Shown here one piece after another: positions 58,747 through 64,000 of a stretch of 64,000 bases of DNA (its first letter is position 1; the number at the start of each line of letters is the position of its first letter). The notes under the pieces were generated by a model. That model was not told the origin of the DNA, searched no databases, and saw only the letters and a list, made by a program, of their open reading frames with translations. The stretch spans positions 1,488,001-1,552,000 of the forward strand of contig NZ_OZ245754.1 of assembly GCF_965227365.1 (NCBI RefSeq). Reading direction: 5' to 3'. This DNA comes from Hwanghaeella sp965227365. Its GTDB lineage: Bacteria > Pseudomonadota > Alphaproteobacteria > UBA8366 > Aestuariispiraceae. The position numbers were made by a program, and so were the translations under genes.

Positions 58747-60300
58747 TCACGAGGCGGGAGGCAATTCCAGGGTTATTGCCGTTTGGTAGAGATCGGGACT
58801 TTGCAACAGGCGAACCGCCGTGGCGACGGCACGGTCCGGTCCTTCTTCCGGCCGCCAGGGACAAAGGGTCGCGACATGTTCCCGCGCCGCGGGTTCGTTC
58901 GGACCGACGCGCCGACGCAGCGCCAGGTTGTGGATCGTGGTCGCCGGTTCGATCAGTAAAGCGTGCCTTAGCAGCGAATCGACAGGAACCGACGACTGGG
59001 AACAGATCGTCGGCATGACGCCGGCCTCATGCAGGACATAGCCGCTCGGCGCCAGCAATCGGGCCCAGGTCAGAATCAATTCACCGCCGTTCGGCATATC
59101 CAGCACGGTCTGCACGGTTCCTTTCCCGAAGGAGGAAAAGCCGATCGGTACACCGCGGCCTTGATCCTGCAGGGCGGCCGCCAGGACTTCCGCCGCCGAT
59201 GCGGTCGCCCCGTCGATCAGCACGGCCAGCGGTTTCCCAAGCGAGATGTCGCCGGGTTCCGCCTCGAAATTCTGGAAGCTTCTGGGGTTGCGTCCGTCGG
59301 TCTTGGAGATCGTGCCGCTATGCAGGAAAAGGTCGGCAACATCGATCGCCTTGTCCAGCAAGCCGCCCGGATTGCCGCGCAGGTCCAAAATAAAACCGAT
59401 CATGTCCGGACCCAGGGCTGCCTGCGCTTCGCTCACCGCCTCGGCGACCCGTTTCGGGGTCCGGTCGTTGAAGGCGGTTATGCGGATGACCGCGGCCTTG
59501 CCCTTGGGGGTGAAGAACACGGTGTTCGGGACGATATGCGTCCGGCCGACCGTGACCGTCAGCGGGTTCTGCAAGCCGGCGCGGCTGATGTTCAGGACAA
59601 CGGGCTTTTCGACCGGCCCGCGCAGCATCCGGATGATCTGGCGCAGCGGTGTGCCGGCGAGGGGCCGGCCGTCGATCGAAACCAGGATGTCGCCGCCATG
59701 GATGCCGGCGGCCTGGGCCGGATGGCTCGGCGTCACGGTGAGGACACGGGCGCCGAGCGGATGCGGGCCGACGGAAACGCCGATCCCGCCGAATCCCTGC
59801 CGGGATTCCCGGTTCGATTGCGCCTCATCGGCGCCTGCGTAACGGGTATAGCGGTCCAGCAGCCCGACCATCGACCCGAACATGATGCCGTAGACCTTTT
59901 CGTCGCTCGCATCGCGCAGGGGTTCAGAAACGGCCCGCGCGGCGGCGAGCACCCTGTCCGCCTGCAGCGCCCATTGGTCGATCCTCTCCTCGGCCGGGAT
60001 GTCCGCGCGAAAGACCTCGTCATCCCGATAGATCAGCAGGATGGTGCCCTCGTCGGAATCCACGGAGAATCCCGGATCGATCTCGCTGATCGCCTCCAGG
60101 GCCGACAAGGTCAATGTCCCGGCTTCCTGGCGTTCGATGTAGTTGGTCTCGATCGCGGTCAGGATGGCGCCGAACATCTCCGTGGTAAGGGTGGGGGTGA
60201 AGGGTTCGGGCTGCTGCGGGCCGCTGGCGCAGGCCGTCAGCGCGGCCAACGCGGCCGCGGCCAGCAACCGCTTCATCCCTTTACCAAATGGTGCGACCAT
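58747..60300 (-). CDS. S41 (C-terminal processing) peptidase, lipoprotein
   Basis: 517 residues from the ATG at 60300, with AGAGG upstream. The N-terminus has a lipobox (LAALTAC, after LLAAAA). A PDZ domain lies at about 175-250 (GFGGIGVSVG, GIHGGDILVSIDGR). The S41 catalytic pair is seen as GATASAAEVLAAAL (Ser) and SSFGKGTVQT (Lys). It probably cleaves C-termini of exported or cell-wall proteins. It is followed by a Nudix gene and preceded by rnr. Confidence 0.88.
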   Translation of the reverse strand: MVAPFGKGMKRLLAAAALAALTACASGPQQPEPFTPTLTTEMFGAILTAIETNYIERQEAGTLTLSALEAISEIDPGFSVDSDEGTILLIYRDDEVFRADIPAEERIDQWALQADRVLAAARAVSEPLRDASDEKVYGIMFGSMVGLLDRYTRYAGADEAQSNRESRQGFGGIGVSVGPHPLGARVLTVTPSHPAQAAGIHGGDILVSIDGRPLAGTPLRQIIRMLRGPVEKPVVLNISRAGLQNPLTVTVGRTHIVPNTVFFTPKGKAAVIRITAFNDRTPKRVAEAVSEAQAALGPDMIGFILDLRGNPGGLLDKAIDVADLFLHSGTISKTDGRNPRSFQNFEAEPGDISLGKPLAVLIDGATASAAEVLAAALQDQGRGVPIGFSSFGKGTVQTVLDMPNGGELILTWARLLAPSGYVLHEAGVMPTICSQSSVPVDSLLRHALLIEPATTIHNLALRRRVGPNEPAAREHVATLCPWRPEEGPDRAVATAVRLLQSPDLYQTAITLELPPAS

Positions 60301-60423
60301 CCGCGCCTCTATCCACCCGCCATTTCCCCATAATGGCCCGCCGAAGCGGCACAGGGAGGGTGACGCCGGTTCGCCCCCGACGCAAGCGACGATCTGAACG
60401 CAATGTGGTGAAGCGTTTCCGGT

Positions 60424-62748
60424 TCAGCGTTTGCCGCGCGGCTGTCCCTTGGTCTTTCCGCGACCCTTGCCGCCCTTTTTGCCGCCCTTCGTGCCGCTGG
60501 GACCGCCCCGGCGGCTGCCGAAGGCCCCACCCCGGGAGGCGCGCGGGATATTCCTGGTGATCTGCTTGGACGCCGGTTTGCCGCCATCGATCACTTCGAA
60601 GACCAGGCCGCCGGTCAGCGTATTCGCTTCGGTCAGGCGGACGGTCACGCGGTCGCTCAAGGTGAAGGCGATGCCGTTCTCGCGCCCGACCAGGCAATGG
60701 TGCACCTCATCGTGGTGATAGCGGTCCCAAGGCGACAGCGTGCTGATGGGGACAAGGCCGTCCGCGCCCGTCTCGTCCAGGGCGACGAACAGGCCGAATC
60801 GCGCGACGCCGGAAATCCGGGCGCTGAATTCGGCGCCGACCCGGTCGCTCAGATAGGCGGTCACATAGCGTTCCGTTGCTTCCCGCTCTGCCGTGGCGGC
60901 GCGGCGTTCCGTGCCGGATATCGCGTCGGCGATTTCATCGAAACTCTCGATTTCCTCCTCGCCCAGACCATCTTTCCCAAGTCCATAGTCGGAAATCAGG
61001 GCGCGATGAACCAAGACGTCGGAATACCGACGGATCGGGGAGGTGAAATGGCAGTACCGCCTTAGGGCGAGGCCGAAATGCCCCATGTTGTTCGAAGCGT
61101 AGATCGCCTGCGACTGGGACCGCAGAACGATATCCGACACCAGCGGGCCTTTCCCCGCCTTTTCCGCCTGTTCCAGGATTCCGGTGAACATGCGCGGCTT
61201 GATGACCGCTCCCTTGGCCAACTTGAAACCGAGCACGGCCAGGCTGTCGCGCAGGGCCTCCAGCTTGTCGAGCGGCGGCGGTTCGTGAACCCGGTACATG
61301 ATCGGGATTTGCGTGCGGGGCTGTTTCGCCTCCAGTGCCTCCGCCGCGGCGACATTGGCGCAGATCATGAACTCCTCGATCAGCTTGTGGCTGTCGAAGC
61401 GTTCACGGACGGTGATCTCCGAGATCTTGCCGTCCTCGCCGATCTTCACCTGCCGTTCCGGCAGGTCCAGTTCCAGCGTCCCGCGCTCTTCACGCGCTTT
61501 GGAAAGGGCGCGGTAGGCAGCGTAAAGGGGCTTCAGGATCGGTTCGACCAAGGTGTCGGTCGTATCGTCCGGCGTGCCGTCCATGGCGGCCTGGACCTGG
61601 GTATAGGTCAATCGCGCCGCTGACTTCATCAGCGCCCGGCTGAAGCGGTGGCGCAGCAGCCGGCCGTTCGAATCGATCACCATATGACAGGCCATGCAGG
61701 CCCGTTCTTCGTTCGGGCGCAGCGAGCAAAGGTCGTTGGACAGACGCTCCGGCAGCATCGGGACGACCCGGTCCGGGAAATAGACGGAGTTTCCCCGTTG
61801 GCGGGCGGCGCGGTCGAGGGCGCTGCCCGACGGCACGTAATGGGAAACGTCGGCGATGGCGACGATCAGCTTGAACCCGCCCGGGTTTTCCTTGTCGTCA
61901 TCGGCTTCTGCCCAGACCGCGTCATCGAAATCGCGCGCATCCGCGCCGTCGATCGTGACCAGCGGAACGTCCCGCAGGTCCTCCCGCTTGCCCAGTTCCG
62001 CGGGCTTCAGCTTGTCCGCCTCGGCCAGGGCCTTTTCGGGGAAGGCGACGGGAATGCCGTTCTGGTGGATCGCGATCAGGCTGAACGCCTTGGGATCGGA
62101 CAGATTGCCGATCCGTTCCACCACCTCGGCTTCGCGGGCGACGTTCTCGAAACGGCGCGAACTGGGGGCGGGCAGGGGACGGACCAGGACCAGATCGCCG
62201 TCGCGAACCTCCTGCGGCACGCTGTCCAGGGTGTATTCCCGATCGATGCGGCGGTCCGTCGGTTTCACGCGCCAGCCCTTGGGTGTCCGCGTCACGGCAC
62301 CGAGGATATTCTCCGGCCCGGCGCGCAGGATACGGATCGGCTGGGCTTCGTAACGGTTCTCGCCAATTCGTTTGAGGCGGGCGAGAACGCGGTCGCCCGG
62401 CTTGGGCAATCCGGTCGCGCGACCGCCCGGAACGACGATGATTTCCGCTTCCACCTCGGCATGCGGACCGACCGGTTTGGCGAACAGTTCTCCGTCGATG
62501 CTGGCCTCGGCGACCATGACGACGGCGACCTCGGGCAGGGCGCCTTTCGGGGCCAGCTTGCGTTTGCGGCCTTTGTCGATCGCGCCTTCGTTCTCGAGTT
62601 CCCGCAACAGGGCCTTCAACTCGACACGCTGTCCGCCCTTGATCTGAAAGGCGCGGGCGATTTCACGTTTTCCGACGGGCGTCGGGCTGTCTTGGATGTA
62701 GTCCAGGATTTCCTGTTTGGTGGGAAGCCTGTTGCGGTCGTCGGTCAC
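60424..62748 (-). CDS. rnr: Ribonuclease R
   Basis: 774 residues, GTG start at 62748, six bases after topA. Order: an N-terminal winged-helix HTH (EILDYIQDSPTPVGKREIARAF), cold-shock-like domains, the RNB catalytic domain with its metal site (VTIDGADARDFDDAVWAEAD) and the SPIRRYSDVLVH motif, then an S1 domain (SARISGVARFGLFVALDETG) and a basic glycine/lysine-rich tail. It degrades structured RNA 3' to 5'. Confidence 0.96.
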   Translation of the reverse strand: MTDDRNRLPTKQEILDYIQDSPTPVGKREIARAFQIKGGQRVELKALLRELENEGAIDKGRKRKLAPKGALPEVAVVMVAEASIDGELFAKPVGPHAEVEAEIIVVPGGRATGLPKPGDRVLARLKRIGENRYEAQPIRILRAGPENILGAVTRTPKGWRVKPTDRRIDREYTLDSVPQEVRDGDLVLVRPLPAPSSRRFENVAREAEVVERIGNLSDPKAFSLIAIHQNGIPVAFPEKALAEADKLKPAELGKREDLRDVPLVTIDGADARDFDDAVWAEADDDKENPGGFKLIVAIADVSHYVPSGSALDRAARQRGNSVYFPDRVVPMLPERLSNDLCSLRPNEERACMACHMVIDSNGRLLRHRFSRALMKSAARLTYTQVQAAMDGTPDDTTDTLVEPILKPLYAAYRALSKAREERGTLELDLPERQVKIGEDGKISEITVRERFDSHKLIEEFMICANVAAAEALEAKQPRTQIPIMYRVHEPPPLDKLEALRDSLAVLGFKLAKGAVIKPRMFTGILEQAEKAGKGPLVSDIVLRSQSQAIYASNNMGHFGLALRRYCHFTSPIRRYSDVLVHRALISDYGLGKDGLGEEEIESFDEIADAISGTERRAATAEREATERYVTAYLSDRVGAEFSARISGVARFGLFVALDETGADGLVPISTLSPWDRYHHDEVHHCLVGRENGIAFTLSDRVTVRLTEANTLTGGLVFEVIDGGKPASKQITRNIPRASRGGAFGSRRGGPSGTKGGKKGGKGRGKTKGQPRGKR

Positions 62749-62754
62749 CGTGGA

Positions 62755-64000
62755 TCAATCCGATCCGGCGGCCGATTTCGCTGCCGCCGCTTTCTTGGCC
62801 GCCGCTTTTTTTGCCCCGGCCTTTTTGGCGCCCGACTTTTTGGCGCCAGCCTTTTTAGCCTTGCCCTTCTTCGCCGCGCCTTTCTTGGCCGCACCCTTTT
62901 TCGCGGGGCCGCCCTTGGCTGCCTGCTTGGCGGCCTTTTCGGCGAGAAGCCGGACGGCCTCCTCCAGACTGACGGTGTCCGGATCGACGTCGCGCGGGAT
63001 CGAGGCGTAGAGCTTGCCGTGCTTCACATAGGGACCGAAACGGCCGGCGCCCTGGGTAATGGCCTTGCCGTCCTCGGGATGCTCACCCAGCGAACGGGTG
63101 GCGCGCGCCTTACCCTTCTCCCCGGCCTGGGCGATGACTTCCACGGCACGGTTCATGCCGATCGACAGTACATCGTCATCCGCCGGGATCGAGACATAGG
63201 CGTTGCCGTGCTTCAGGAACGGTCCGAACCGGCCGACGCCGGCGGTGATCATGGCGCCGCTCTCCGGATGCGTTCCGATTTCCCGCGGCAGGGCCAGCAG
63301 GCGCAGGGCAAGATCCAGATCCACGTCGGACGCGGTCATGCCTTTCAGCAGCGAAGCCCGTTTCGGCTTCGGCGGGGCCTTCTTGCCCTTTTCCTTCGGC
63401 AATTGCTCACCGACCTGGACGTAGAGGCCGTAGGGTCCTTTCCGCAGACTGACGTCTTCGCCGGTCTCGGGATAGGGTCCCAGGATTTTCGGGTAATTCG
63501 CCTCTTCGCCATCTTCCGAACCGTCCTCGCCCAATTGGCGCGTATAGCGGCAATTCGGATAGTTGGAACAGGCGATGAAAGCGCCGTGGCGCCCGAAATT
63601 GAGGCTCAGCCGGCCGCCGTCGCAAGCCGGGCAGACGCGGGCGGCTTCGGTGCTGCCGTTCTCGTCCGCCGGGAAGAAGTGGGGGCCGAGTTCGCGGTCG
63701 ATCGTGTCGCGTACCTCGACACCGGTCAGTTCCTTGGTGTGTTCAGCGATCTTGTAGAAGTTTTCCCAGAACTCGCGCAGCACCTGGCGCCAGTCGCGGC
63801 GGCCGTCGGACACGTCGTCCAACTGCTCTTCCAGATCGGCGGTGAAGCCGTATTCGAAGTAACGGTCGAAGAAGCTGGACAGGAAAGCGGTGACGAGGCG
63901 ACCGCGATCCTCCGGCACGAAACGGCGGCTTTCCAACTGCACGTAGTTCCGGTCCTGCAGCACCTTCAGGATGGAAGCGTAGGTGGACGGACGCCCGATC
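62755..64000 (-). CDS. topA: DNA topoisomerase I, C-terminal part
   Basis: 415 residues of the C-terminus, running off the right edge. It begins inside the catalytic core (IGRPSTYASILKVL). A C4 zinc-finger unit (CPACDGG, later CSNYPNC) is followed by several repeats of the topoisomerase C-terminal type (GRFGPFLKHG, GRFGPYVKHG). The end is a long lysine/alanine-rich tail (about residues 345-415), as in many alphaproteobacterial TopA. It relaxes negative supercoils. Confidence 0.95.
   Translation of the reverse strand, partial: IGRPSTYASILKVLQDRNYVQLESRRFVPEDRGRLVTAFLSSFFDRYFEYGFTADLEEQLDDVSDGRRDWRQVLREFWENFYKIAEHTKELTGVEVRDTIDRELGPHFFPADENGSTEAARVCPACDGGRLSLNFGRHGAFIACSNYPNCRYTRQLGEDGSEDGEEANYPKILGPYPETGEDVSLRKGPYGLYVQVGEQLPKEKGKKAPPKPKRASLLKGMTASDVDLDLALRLLALPREIGTHPESGAMITAGVGRFGPFLKHGNAYVSIPADDDVLSIGMNRAVEVIAQAGEKGKARATRSLGEHPEDGKAITQGAGRFGPYVKHGKLYASIPRDVDPDTVSLEEAVRLLAEKAAKQAAKGGPAKKGAAKKGAAKKGKAKKAGAKKSGAKKAGAKKAAAKKAAAAKSAAGSD

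Overview
The window is about 64 kb of GC-rich DNA from an alphaproteobacterium, probably a Rhodospirillales-like lineage. Lineage markers seen in the sequence are GcrA, a DUF2794 protein, GANTC (CcrM-type) sites near the gcrA promoter, several orphan PAS histidine kinases and two PAS_5-type proteins. Most of the window reads as ordinary chromosome. No transposase, integrase, tRNA, rRNA or CRISPR array was recognised.

Layout. 1-2.9 kb: the end of a phenylacetyl-CoA epoxidase operon (paaB end, paaC, paaD, paaE), with a long inverted repeat between paaD and paaE. 3.0 kb: a dodecin. 3.6-5.3 kb: an AT-rich island with a 48-bp tandem repeat and two unknown cysteine-rich exported or anchored proteins. 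5.4-10.6 kb: a VOC protein, a hicAB toxin-antitoxin pair, a PAS_5 protein, fumC, a DUF3179 protein and an unlisted 56-residue membrane protein. 10.7-13.2 kb: a three-gene run of an enolase-superfamily enzyme, a cupin dioxygenase-like protein and an exported unknown. 13.4-21 kb: an orphan kinase, a DASS transporter, a ferric-reductase-like flavocytochrome with a 28-residue membrane protein, an LdtD/YcbK-like cell-wall pair and a second PAS_5 protein. 21.5-30.4 kb: a glycosyltransferase, an M24 peptidase overlapping a PLP lyase, an HD-GYP protein, an exported glutathione peroxidase, a methyltransferase, a monooxygenase-like protein and a second orphan kinase. 30.8-36.6 kb: an MFS exporter, a YciI protein, a ThDP enzyme, and a helix-turn-helix domain fused in frame to MnmC. 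36.6-39.4 kb: otnI-otnC-otnK for four-carbon sugar acids.

39.5-44.2 kb is the most unusual locus: a four-gene redox operon. Its first gene fuses a NirB-type FAD/NAD module, a BFD-type [2Fe-2S] domain and a membrane cytochrome b domain. It is followed by an 11-haem periplasmic cytochrome, a DUF3365-type monohaem protein and a globin. I infer an electron path from NAD(P)H through flavin, Fe-S and two b haems to the periplasmic c haems; the terminal substrate is unknown. The upstream region has an AT-rich inverted repeat.

44.5-64 kb: nucleotide-sugar enzymes and a glycosyltransferase, gcrA with two inverted DnaA boxes upstream, small zinc-ribbon and DUF2794 genes, a lipoprotein, the conserved yfgM-bamB-der block, an agmatinase-like gene, a kinase with a LOV-like PAS domain, rpmG, a Nudix protein, an S41 peptidase lipoprotein, rnr and the 3' part of topA, which runs off the window. 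All functional calls come from reading motifs and context; no database search was made.
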